Shown here in pieces: positions 45,501-53,900 of a DNA stretch of 64,000 nucleotides. The notes under the pieces were generated by a model that saw only the letters and a list, made by a program, of their open reading frames with translations, searched no databases and was not told the DNA's origin. The translations under genes and the position numbers were made by a program. How positions within the stretch are numbered: position 1 is the stretch's first letter; each line of letters starts with the position of its first letter. This DNA comes from Verrucomicrobiales bacterium (lineage in GTDB: Bacteria > Verrucomicrobiota > Verrucomicrobiia > Limisphaerales > J093). The DNA lies in NCBI GenBank assembly GCA_024233305.1, contig JACKPV010000026.1, positions 304,884-368,883 of the forward strand. The letters are read 5' to 3'.

Positions 45501-45579
45501 AGTCCGCAAGAACCTCGTGGTATTCGTAACCGCGACCCTCATCGATCCCGCCGGCAACCGGATCCATGAAGGGCCCTGA
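42556..45579 (+). CDS. BlaR1-like M56 peptidase fused to ExbD/TolR-like domain and secretin
   Basis: A 1007-residue fusion. Residues 1-355 form an M56 zinc protease with membrane helices (about 15-40, 46-65, 125-142, 335-352), HELAH (H223, E224, H227) and a likely third ligand E264 in ASETAADEA. After a Ser/Pro/Ala-rich linker, residues about 431-505 (VEVRLDPAGRFFLDGQEIGL, ADRESRAEYVASVMTLLSAEG) read as the periplasmic fold of ExbD/TolR. From about 537 (VTRLYKLNPGMV) a secretin follows: VTIEAKFVETTDADAQALGF, NVDIMAAPRVTTVSGRQAQIQ, NVRLRDGQTVVLGGM, KVPTLGDLPMVGRLFR. There is no penicillin-binding sensor as in true BlaR1. Translationally coupled to the BlaI-type repressor, it may tell the repressor about the cell envelope. 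The family combination is not one I recognise. Confidence 0.85.
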   Translation: MNPLISSLTPAFWLETLLAPTCAVGLLFALAGALASRLGSGRAQRAAWLTAFLAAALFFGGWLLGVENWTRSDIRVPERSGPVFRVRTNLPVGDAPAADGILPAVAPASFVEPGRMAVAAPVNGLWPGLIWAGGTFLLLARTVAQRWGLTVALRRSAGDAGPELSQRVLRIAASMGLRRNIRVGEVCDLVGPAAYGWWRPTVLVPRGFLAAHSDRRLDAMLSHELAHLAARDPLWQGMARVFAALLWWHPVVWWGLGRLRAASETAADEASVLVENGPEELAACLVALGGRLQGQRAGWLGMAGSGFRSHLGRRVERLLQLPSEGATWRPRRRIAVGIVIGGLIGAAGSLGVSAWAKASDAPGRSPLSMLAEQVLAGQFAQSRSPASPSESVDPIQPTEGAPEAGASTVAVSSPAVAGVGEAAPGAGAGSGTVEVRLDPAGRFFLDGQEIGLEALRARVAERHQAQPELAVRLVADRESRAEYVASVMTLLSAEGVTRVSLETAGSAGEVESAKIGGADPAADVVPVPETSDAAPGLVTRLYKLNPGMVLESLPKPPSLPESLAPAGARLENPASGGRAPLEPGQTAGEPGSASEDSSLNTRLLWQLFAAAGVDWGGENVFTAVASGAGLQSGNGKGLFYNPQNGVMLVRATAADQEVIASTLQVLNSAPPQVTIEAKFVETTDADAQALGFDWFLGTAVAGGGTNQPGVQGGTASVDLAGPGATQASKNVGGGAGLFPGAPTPLGATNGPGPVADERLQLFQGNQFEWPGKQLPGAENMRVLAAARGGVTGILTDPQYRVVLRALEQRDNVDIMAAPRVTTVSGRQAQIQIVDLRTVVNGLNPEVLAPLPADAEAATNAVPFRTVQVPVGPVLDVIPFVEADGLTLNLTLIATVTEFLGYDEPPEASRVRVEIGGRSTLLEPPLPRFRVRQATTNVRLRDGQTVVLGGMAVRDVQHTVDKVPTLGDLPMVGRLFRSEGQQEVRKNLVVFVTATLIDPAGNRIHEGP

Positions 45580-45670
45580 CCCCGGAGGTTCCACTGCGCT
45601 GAAAGCCCCGTGCGACCAGGTCTCGAGCGCCGTTTCCAGGACCACAACCGGTCAGAGCCCGCGCGGTCCC

Positions 45671-45870
45671 TGAGCCGTATCGATTCAACCCGCCGTAGGC
45701 GCCGACGTGTAGTCGGCGCTGAAATCCCGGGGCTTACGCGGTCTCACCGGCTCGGACCGGCGGTCACGTCTTGGTGAACCGTCGCGCCCGGCGGGAGGCA
45801 GCCCTTCCCAGCTGAATCATGCGCCGACTGCACGTCGGCGGCTACGAGTCACTGCATGGTTACGGCTGAG
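45671..45870. repeat. Interspersed element, copy 3 with extended end
   Basis: Runs from TGAGCCGTATCGATTCA through the left hairpin GCGCCGAC-gtgta-GTCGGCGC and the right hairpin CGCCGAC-tgcac-GTCGGCG to GGCTACGAGTCACTGCATGG and TTACGGC, then TGAG as if a next unit began. It takes up most of the 343-base convergent gap 45580-45922; no terminator is seen in the remainder. Confidence 0.8.
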
Positions 45871-45922
45871 CGCATTCGAGCCGGGTGTCTGGCGGGAAGA
45901 CCTCCATTCCATTACCGCGGCA

Positions 45923-48900
45923 TCAGGGGAGTTCGAGCAGTTGGAGGAAGGCGTAGGGCGCCAGTGGATCGAGTTGCTGGACAACCTCCCTCGAACCGGC
46001 GGTTGGGCGGGCGGGGACCGTGTCCAGCGGGCCCCAGTCGACGCTCCATCCGGTGCGCTGGCGCACCTGGTAGGCCCGGTTGGCGCGCGCCTCGAACCGG
46101 AGCGTCAAAGTGGTGCCTTCGTAATGCACCGAGTCGATTCGCAAATCCGCGGTGGTCGCCACCGAACCGGGGGTGCCTCCCCGGGTGACGCTGGCGAGCC
46201 AGCTTGCCGCCGCCGCCGGATCCCCGGCGAAATCCGCCAGTTCGAGCGAGAAGCCGCCGCCATCCGGGCTCGTGGGCCAGGGCGAGGTCGTGCCGAAGCC
46301 GAACGCGAACAGGGTATTCCCCGCCGCCTCCACCGCCTCAAGTCGTTCTCCCGCGTTCGAGAGCCGGCCATCGTATTCACCCGCGATGGGGAGTCCCGTT
46401 CCATAGCGAAGGGTAAACGCCGCCTGGTTCCGGACGAGCAGCACGTACCCGCCTGGCGCGAGTTGCGTCAGCGGGGAAATCGAAAAGTCGAATTCGACGC
46501 CGTCCACGAACCGCACCCCGCGCAGATCCGCTGATCCGTTGCCGGCGTTGTACAGTTCGATGAACTCGAAATCCTCGTCGCTGGTGAATCCGGCGGCCAG
46601 TTCGGCGGGCGTGGGATCGGCGGGATGGTAATTCAGTTCCGAAATCACCAACCGGGGTTGCCCCACGATGAAGGTTGCCTCGCTGAGCGGGCTCCATTCG
46701 GCTCCTTGCAGCGCGCGCGCCTTGATGGTGGTCAGATCCGTCAGCGCCACCGGGCCGGTGTAGACCTCGGCCCGGAGATCGTCACCACCCACCTGGCGCT
46801 GCTCGACGGCCTCGAGTTCGGCGTCCAGCAGGAAATCCGAACTGTCGAGCGACACGTTCAACCCGTGCAAGGCCAGCAGGTTTTCTCCCGCCCGCAGGGC
46901 CGGCAGGTGCGCGGTGACGTCGTACGCCCGATATACCACGGCGGCTTCGTCGGGGTTGTTGCCGGTGGCAAACGAATCCCAGGCCGGCGTGTTCGGTGCG
47001 TTCAGGGCGGCCATCCGGACACCGTTCAGATAGGCGACGAAACCGTCGTCCGTCCGGACCCGCAACGTCATGGCGTTGAGTCTCTCCAAACCCGCCGGCT
47101 CGCATTGGAACCGAATCCGAACATATACGGAGCCCGCCTTTTGATAGAGCGCGTCGCGAACATCGATCCCGATATAGTCACGGTATTGCGCGCCGAGATC
47201 GTACCCCACACCGCCCGTGCCGGCGGTCCATTGGCGGTCGTCAAACCCGGACGGCCCGAGTCGCCAGGAATCGCCAAGAGCGTTGCCGCCGTTGGCGACC
47301 GTCGGGATCAGCACCCGCCGCGGGTTGGCGCCGGTTACCAGTGTCCGCTCGGCAACGACCTCGACCTCCACCGGTTGCCGCGGGTCGCTGCCGTCCGTCG
47401 TGTAGTAGATCGTTCCCGCCGGGGCGCTGAGGGTGACGCGCTCCCCGGCCGGCAGAATCCCGCCTGCCGGGAGGATCGTCGGCGCTGCCGTCACAGGATA
47501 GAGCCCCGCCGACCGGAACTGATCCAGCACGATGGCCGACCGCCGCGGGAAATAGTCCCGCAAAAGGCCGTCTCGGGAACCGGCCCAGTGATCGTTGCGG
47601 GTGAAGGGCCCGGAGCCCATCTGATCGCCCCACCGCGCCGCTTCGCCCACCATCGGTCCCTCAATGCCGGCCGCGAGGGCGGCGAAGCGCGCGGCGGGGC
47701 GATTGTCCTCGGGACTGGCCGGATTCCAGGCCGAGCGGTCGGGATTCACATAGAAGACGCCGCCGGGCGAGAAATGGCGGTGGACGTGGTCGGCAAAGCG
47801 CATCCGAAAATCGGCGTTCTCGCGGGCGGCGGCGTAGGGCCGGGCCACGGCGGTGTTCACGCCGGTGCGATCCGTGGTCACCCCGCTCAGGCCCAGGGCC
47901 GTCTCGCTGTCCCACGGGTAGAATTGGAAGCCGTCCGGGCCGGCGTGGTCGCGGCCGACCCAGTAGTTGCGATGCGGCCAGTCCGCGTTGCCGATGTAGA
48001 GGTTCAGGATCATGTAATCGATCAGATTATCCACCTCCAGGAGGTTGGGATAATCGGGATTGGGCGAGCCGTCGGGGTTGCGGCCCTGGACCCGCTGATA
48101 GACCTCGTTGCGGGACAAGCCCTCGTTCAGCACGTTCAGCAGCTCGTTCCAGGCGTCGGCCGTGCCGTCCACCAGACCGTCCTGGTTCAGCGCGTCCCAC
48201 GTGTCCCGATCCCCCCCGTTGTAGGCAGCCGAGAAGGCGGCGTCGGGTCGTTCGACCGGGTTGTAAAGGCCCCAATAGAGACCGTTGATATAGAGATGCA
48301 TGAACCGGGTGTGCGACGAGGCGATGCCCATGGCCCGGGCGGTTTCCATCGCGAAGGCGTCACGCACATAGAGCGCATTGCCGCCTCCCCACGGCCACGC
48401 GTCGTTGCTGTTCGCCCGCAAAATGAAGTTGTTGAACTCGCCGGCCGCCGCCTCGCCGAACAGCGGATAACCCATCGTTCCCGCTCCGTACTTCCGCCGG
48501 AAAACGATCCGGAACGACTTCTTGAGCGTCAGGTCGAACCGGCGGAACGCCCCGCCCTGGATGCGCGCCCCGGCGTCGATCTGGAAGCCGTCTCCCGGCC
48601 GGGCCGGATCGAGGATCTCGAACGATACCGGGCGTTCCCAGGTGTCGCCGCGGTTCTCCGGGTTCGCATAAATACCCAACGCGCCGAAACAGTCGTCGCG
48701 ATCCATCACCAGCGATATCGACGGCAAGGCCAGCAGGTCCGCTTCGATTGATTGCGCATAGACCCCGCCGTACCGATCGGTTCCGTCCGGCCCGACCATC
48801 CGCGGGTCCATGCCGTAGTCCGCGGTGATCGATCCCCACGCGGCGGGGAATCCCTGCGCCACCGCGCTCGCGTTGCTTTGGGCCACCACCGTGGGGAGAT

Positions 48901-50713
48901 GAAGGTACGTATGCGTTACCACGCGCGAGGTCAACCAGCCTTCCTTGTAGGCAACCATCCGCAAGGGGACGTTGCCGTCGATCCGGACCGGGCCCGCATA
49001 CAACTCGCCCACGGTCTCGGATGGCGCCCGTCCGTCGGTGGTGTAACGAATCGATGCGCCGGGGGTGGCGCTCGACAGGGTCACATCCACGGGGCCCGGG
49101 AGGAAACCGCGCCCCACGCCGGGCACGGGTTCGGCGACGCGTCCCTGGCTGGTTGCGGCGTTGAAATCGCCGGGGGTCGGCTTCGCGAAATAGCCTGCGG
49201 CGCCCACCGTTGCCCGGACATTCGCCAGTTCCACGCCCAGCAGCAGGTCCGGGCTGTCCGCCCGGTCGTTCAGCGCCACGATCGCCAGCACGTTCGGTCC
49301 GGGCGCCAGCAACGGCGCGTGTTCGGCCATCGAGAAGACCGCGGGCTGCGCCGCGTCCGCCCGCGCCCGGTCCGCTTCGGCGATCGAATTGTGAGCGACG
49401 ACGGCCGGCGCGTTGGCGCGGGCCACTTCCGTGCCGTTGAGGTACGCCACGAACCCGTCATCGTAGCGCACGTTGAGGAACAGGTCGCTGAGCGGGGTTC
49501 CTTCCGCGAGCGCGAAGGGCAGTCGCACCTGGACCGCGGTTCGTTGCCCGTACATCCATCCTTCGATGTCCGTCGCAATGAACTCGGCAAACCGGGCCGG
49601 CGGCGGTCCCGCGGTGCCGAGCAATTCGACCTCCGAGAGTTGCATCGCCACCGCCGACGCCGCGTTGCGCACTTCGGGAAAGAGCAGGCGGTAGGAGCGG
49701 TACGACTGCGGGTTCTCGAACCGCACTTCGACCGTATGGAAACGCGCCGGGAAATCGGGCAGCCGGCTCCGGGCGATCTCGGTGAATACCACACCGTCAT
49801 TCGTTCCTTCGAGCGTGAAGGAAACCGGGTCGCGCTCCGGCGCGTCATTGGCCGAGGTGACCCGCAGCCCGACGACCACGGTCGGTCCCACGCCCGGCGT
49901 GACGGTGAAGCCGGCATGCAGTTTGTCGAAGTTCAGGTACTTCGTGGAGGTGCTGTTGTCGATCGCCAGTTCGACGCCTTCATTGCCGGGCGAATTGAAG
50001 GAGGTGGGCTGGATCACGTCGCCGGGCCGGGTGACATCCTCCAGGGTCGGCTCGGGGTCGTTCCCGCCCGCGTCCGGCCGTTCGTAGCCGATGCCCATCT
50101 GCACCGGCGTCCAGGCCGCGTCGTCGTAGCCCGGCAGTGTCCAGTCTGTGTCGACGTCGCCGGCGCCCGGTGTCCGCGCCCGGCCCGGCCAGGATTCGGC
50201 GACGAGCACCTGCCGTTCCTCGGACATGCCAAGCCCGTAGGACGCGCCGTCCACCTGCGTCGGGTAGCCCGGAGCGAACTCGGTGGTGCGGGTCAAACCG
50301 TCGGGCCGCACCAACGCCAGGTATTCCCCGTTCCGTTCAAGGCGGAAATTCGTATGCCATTGCCCCGTCGGATCGCGGCGGTCCTTGCCCGAGGCGAACA
50401 CGACGAGAAAACCACGCGGCGGGATCGAGCCACCGGTGAAGGTCCAGCGGGTCGGATCGTCCGGATCATCGGTCAACGACCAGCCGGCCAGGGGCGCGGC
50501 GACGCGGTTGGGGTTGTGGATCTCGATCCAGTCCTGCGTCTCGCCGTCCTCGTCCAGCCGGCCGAAATCCGCGTCGGCCAGGAACTCGGAGAGCAGGAGA
50601 TCCTGGGACTGCGCGTCGCCCCCGAGACCGGTCCCGAGCAGCAGCGCGATCAAGGTCCCGAGGATTCCGGTGCGACGCGAACGCGCGCGTGCTGGGCAGG
50701 CATGGTAATTCAT
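45923..50713 (-). CDS. Giant secreted CotH-kinase / lamin-tail protein
   Basis: A 1596-residue exported protein with a signal peptide (GILGTLIALLLGTGLGGDAQS, about 16-36). Domains in order: lamin-tail domain (about 38-150, LLLSEFLADADFG, DWIEIHNPN), a discoidin-like region (about 240-370, VELAIDNSTSTKYLNF), beta domains with DDGFVAYLNGTEVA, a chitobiase-C-like repeat (about 555-590, ATPGASIRYTTDGRAPS), CotH kinase domain (about 660-1000, SISLVMDRDDCFG, NDAWPWGGG, INGLYWGLYNPVERPD, FQFYPWDSE), a second chitobiase-like repeat (APAGTIYYTTDGSDPRQP), another DDGFVAYLNG domain and a C-terminal lamin-tail domain (about 1355-1480). CotH in Bacillus phosphorylates spore-coat protein; here it is exported, and its targets are unknown. 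The gene is monocistronic. Confidence 0.9.
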   Translation of the reverse strand: MNYHACPARARSRRTGILGTLIALLLGTGLGGDAQSQDLLLSEFLADADFGRLDEDGETQDWIEIHNPNRVAAPLAGWSLTDDPDDPTRWTFTGGSIPPRGFLVVFASGKDRRDPTGQWHTNFRLERNGEYLALVRPDGLTRTTEFAPGYPTQVDGASYGLGMSEERQVLVAESWPGRARTPGAGDVDTDWTLPGYDDAAWTPVQMGIGYERPDAGGNDPEPTLEDVTRPGDVIQPTSFNSPGNEGVELAIDNSTSTKYLNFDKLHAGFTVTPGVGPTVVVGLRVTSANDAPERDPVSFTLEGTNDGVVFTEIARSRLPDFPARFHTVEVRFENPQSYRSYRLLFPEVRNAASAVAMQLSEVELLGTAGPPPARFAEFIATDIEGWMYGQRTAVQVRLPFALAEGTPLSDLFLNVRYDDGFVAYLNGTEVARANAPAVVAHNSIAEADRARADAAQPAVFSMAEHAPLLAPGPNVLAIVALNDRADSPDLLLGVELANVRATVGAAGYFAKPTPGDFNAATSQGRVAEPVPGVGRGFLPGPVDVTLSSATPGASIRYTTDGRAPSETVGELYAGPVRIDGNVPLRMVAYKEGWLTSRVVTHTYLHLPTVVAQSNASAVAQGFPAAWGSITADYGMDPRMVGPDGTDRYGGVYAQSIEADLLALPSISLVMDRDDCFGALGIYANPENRGDTWERPVSFEILDPARPGDGFQIDAGARIQGGAFRRFDLTLKKSFRIVFRRKYGAGTMGYPLFGEAAAGEFNNFILRANSNDAWPWGGGNALYVRDAFAMETARAMGIASSHTRFMHLYINGLYWGLYNPVERPDAAFSAAYNGGDRDTWDALNQDGLVDGTADAWNELLNVLNEGLSRNEVYQRVQGRNPDGSPNPDYPNLLEVDNLIDYMILNLYIGNADWPHRNYWVGRDHAGPDGFQFYPWDSETALGLSGVTTDRTGVNTAVARPYAAARENADFRMRFADHVHRHFSPGGVFYVNPDRSAWNPASPEDNRPAARFAALAAGIEGPMVGEAARWGDQMGSGPFTRNDHWAGSRDGLLRDYFPRRSAIVLDQFRSAGLYPVTAAPTILPAGGILPAGERVTLSAPAGTIYYTTDGSDPRQPVEVEVVAERTLVTGANPRRVLIPTVANGGNALGDSWRLGPSGFDDRQWTAGTGGVGYDLGAQYRDYIGIDVRDALYQKAGSVYVRIRFQCEPAGLERLNAMTLRVRTDDGFVAYLNGVRMAALNAPNTPAWDSFATGNNPDEAAVVYRAYDVTAHLPALRAGENLLALHGLNVSLDSSDFLLDAELEAVEQRQVGGDDLRAEVYTGPVALTDLTTIKARALQGAEWSPLSEATFIVGQPRLVISELNYHPADPTPAELAAGFTSDEDFEFIELYNAGNGSADLRGVRFVDGVEFDFSISPLTQLAPGGYVLLVRNQAAFTLRYGTGLPIAGEYDGRLSNAGERLEAVEAAGNTLFAFGFGTTSPWPTSPDGGGFSLELADFAGDPAAAASWLASVTRGGTPGSVATTADLRIDSVHYEGTTLTLRFEARANRAYQVRQRTGWSVDWGPLDTVPARPTAGSREVVQQLDPLAPYAFLQLLELP

Positions 50714-50973
50714 CTGGGAGTATCCTGTTGCTCTTGCTCCCCGACCTTAACGCTGTCGGGAATGGTGACAAGCCCGGGGAGCCCATCGGCTGCCGGGAAG
50801 CGAAGGCCTCGCAGCGGTCGGGGCACGGTTTCCCCAAACCAACGCCCGGCCGGGGGAACGCCGGCGATCCGCAGTGGCCGGTGCGCCGGTGGCCGTCGTC
50901 GGTCCTTGCCGTGCGGGTGGGGAGCCGTAGACTTGATGGCGGTCGGCGGGTGGATGCCGTCGGTCGTGCTGTT

Positions 50974-53900
50974 ATGCCTGAACTGCAATCAAGCCCGGCA
51001 CCGGGGGAACGGTTGGTGCGCTTTGTGGGGGACCGGGTGGCGTTTGCCCTGCGTCCGGCTGAAGGGGAACCCTGCCCGCCTGGGTGGCGGGCATTTCTAC
51101 GCACGAACCTTGGCCGGGCCGACGCCCTGCGGGAGGAGATCATTACCGCTGTCGAAGCGGGCAAACCCAGCTCGCTTGCCTCGTGGCGGGACATTCCGCT
51201 GGCCTGGACCGACGGCGCCTGGCGGGTGACGTTGCCGCTGGCGGAGGTGGGCTGGTTCGAGGCGAAGGCGTATGCGGTGGACCCCCATGGCTGGCAGCAT
51301 TGGCCGCCCGGGGACAACCTCGGGCTCGCCGTGCAACCGGCCTGGACGCGCAGCGGGAACACGATCTATTGCGCCTTCACGCGGATGTTCGGGCGTGGGC
51401 AGGAGGCCGCCACGACCACGCCCTCCCCGTTGGACGCGCAGCTCCGGCAACTGGACGAGAAGGGCTACTCGGTGATCCCGCCCTCGGGCACGTTTCGCGA
51501 TCTGGCGCGCGAACTGCCGCACATCTTCGACCGCCTCGGCTGTCGCATCCTGCATCTGCTGCCGGTGCATCCGACGCCGACGACGTTTGCCCGCTTCGGC
51601 CGGTTTGGCAGCCCGTATGCGTGCCAGGATCTGCTGGCGGTGGATCCGGCCCTGGTCGCGTTCGACCGCCGGACGACCGGGTTGGACCAGTTTCGGGAAC
51701 TCGCCCAAGGGGTGCATGCGCGGGAGGGCCGCCTGTTTCTCGACATCGTGATCAACCATACCGGCTGGGGGTCGACGCTGTGGGAGAACCGTCCCGACTG
51801 GTTCGAGCGACAAGCGGACGGGAGTTTCAAGAGCCCCGGGGCCTGGGGCAACACGTGGGAGGACCTGGTCGAGTTGCGGCATGACAACCCCGGTTTGCGG
51901 CGTTACATCGCCGATGCCCTGCTCGAATGGTGCCGGCGCGGGGTCGACGGATTCCGATGTGATGCCGGCTACATGGTGCCGCTGGATGCCTGGCGTTACA
52001 TCATCGCGCGGGTGCGGCAGGAGTTTCCGGACACCGTGTTCCTTCTCGAAGGCCTGGGCGGCGCGTGGGCGGCCACGGAATCCCTGCTGGCCGAGGGCAA
52101 CATGCAGTGGGCCTACTCGGAGTTGTTCCAGAACCACAGCGGGGCGCAGGTGGCCTGGTACCTCGATTACGCCCTGGCCCAGAGCCGTCGTTGCGGGCTT
52201 TACGTGCACTACAGCGAAACCCATGACAACGACCGCCTGGCAGCGCGGGGCCGGGCCTGGTCGCTGCTGCGCAACCGGCTGTGCGCCCTGGCCAGCGTCA
52301 ATGGCGGGTTCGGCTTCACGTGCGGCGTCGAATGGCTGGCGGCCGAAAAGGTGAACGTGCATTCCCGGCGCGGGCTCGCGTGGGGCAATGAGCAACATCT
52401 GATTCCCGAACTGGGCGCATTGAACCGTCTGCTCGCCTCGCATCCGTGCTTCTTCGACGGCGCGCAACTCACGCGGTTGAGCGGCAACGAGGATCCGGTG
52501 TTCGCCCTGCTCCGCCGGTCTGGCGAAGGGCAGGACGCGGTGTTGGTGCTGGTCAACACGGACCCCGACCACGAGCGCGAATGCACCCTTGAGGTGGCCC
52601 CGCTCGCCGGGGCGGGGTTGGCGCCGGCCACGGGCCAGGAAGTGAGCCTGATCGATCTGCTCGGCCAGACCGGCCCCGAAATCCACTGCGGCGGAAGGCA
52701 GGGATTGCGGTTCCGGCTCGGCCCCGGGGCGGCGTACTGTCTCGCCACTCAACGCCAGCCCTCCGGGGTGTCCGGGACGACGTATTCGCACCGTCGGGCG
52801 CTCGAAGCGTTCGCCCTCCAGGCCCTGGGCCGGGTGTTGCCCGTCGAGGCGCTCGGCGACCTGGATCTCCCCGCGCTCGCCGATCACGTCGAGCGTGACG
52901 TGGCCGGCTTTCTGGCCGCCATCCCGCGCCTGCGGAACCGGGCGGACGCCGCCGCCCTCGGCCGGGAGTTGTTCCGTGGCTCCGAAGGCTATCCCGCGGT
53001 GATTCGCTGGGAGGCCGCGGACGTGCGGCGCGTGACGCCCTGGCCCGGGGAACACTGGCTGCTCGTCGAGGATCCGGCGCGGTTTCGCGTCACCTTGCGT
53101 CGGTCCGGACGCGCGTTGCCCGAGCATGCCGTTTCGGTGCGCGCAGGCAACCGGCACGTGGCAGCCTTCTGGGCGGACAACACCGCGACCGGCGAAGCCA
53201 CGCTCGAAATCGAGCGTTACGGCGATGGCACGCAGCACATCCGCGGCAGCCTGCGGTCGTTGAACGGGGCGGCGGAAACCGGTCCACCGGCGGGCCGCTT
53301 TCCGGAAATCGTCCTGCTGACGAATGGTTGCGGGGGCATGGCGCGGTTGCCGGCGGATTTCGGGGGCGTCCGCTCCAAGTACGACTGTCTGCTGGGCGCC
53401 AACCTGCATCCGCGGGTCCCCGTTGACCGCCATGTGCTGGCCAAACGCGCCCGCGTGTGGGTGAACGCCGACGGCTTCCTCTCACCTTTGAATGCCGATA
53501 CGCTGGCGGCCCTCGAGGCCGGCCCGCCGGCGCGCTGGCGGTTCCGGGCGCCGGCGGGGGACGGTCGCACGGCGGAGATCGACCTCGAGGCGGCGATGGT
53601 CCCCGGCGGTAACACGACCGTTCTGCGCCTGAGCCGACCCCGGAAGCACGCCCGGACCAGCCGGGATCTTCCGCCCGACGCGGACGTTCGGCTCACGGTG
53701 CGGATCGATATCGAGGACCGGAGCTTCCATCAGGAAACCAAGCACAATTCGGGCGCCGACCGGCATTTCCGCACGCACACCGCCCGGCTGCCGAAAGCGG
53801 CGGGGTTTCAGTTTCGCCCGGCCGCGGATCGCCAACTGCGCGTTTGGACCGACCACGGGAAATTCCATCCTGAGGCCGAGTGGTGCTTCAACATTCCGCA

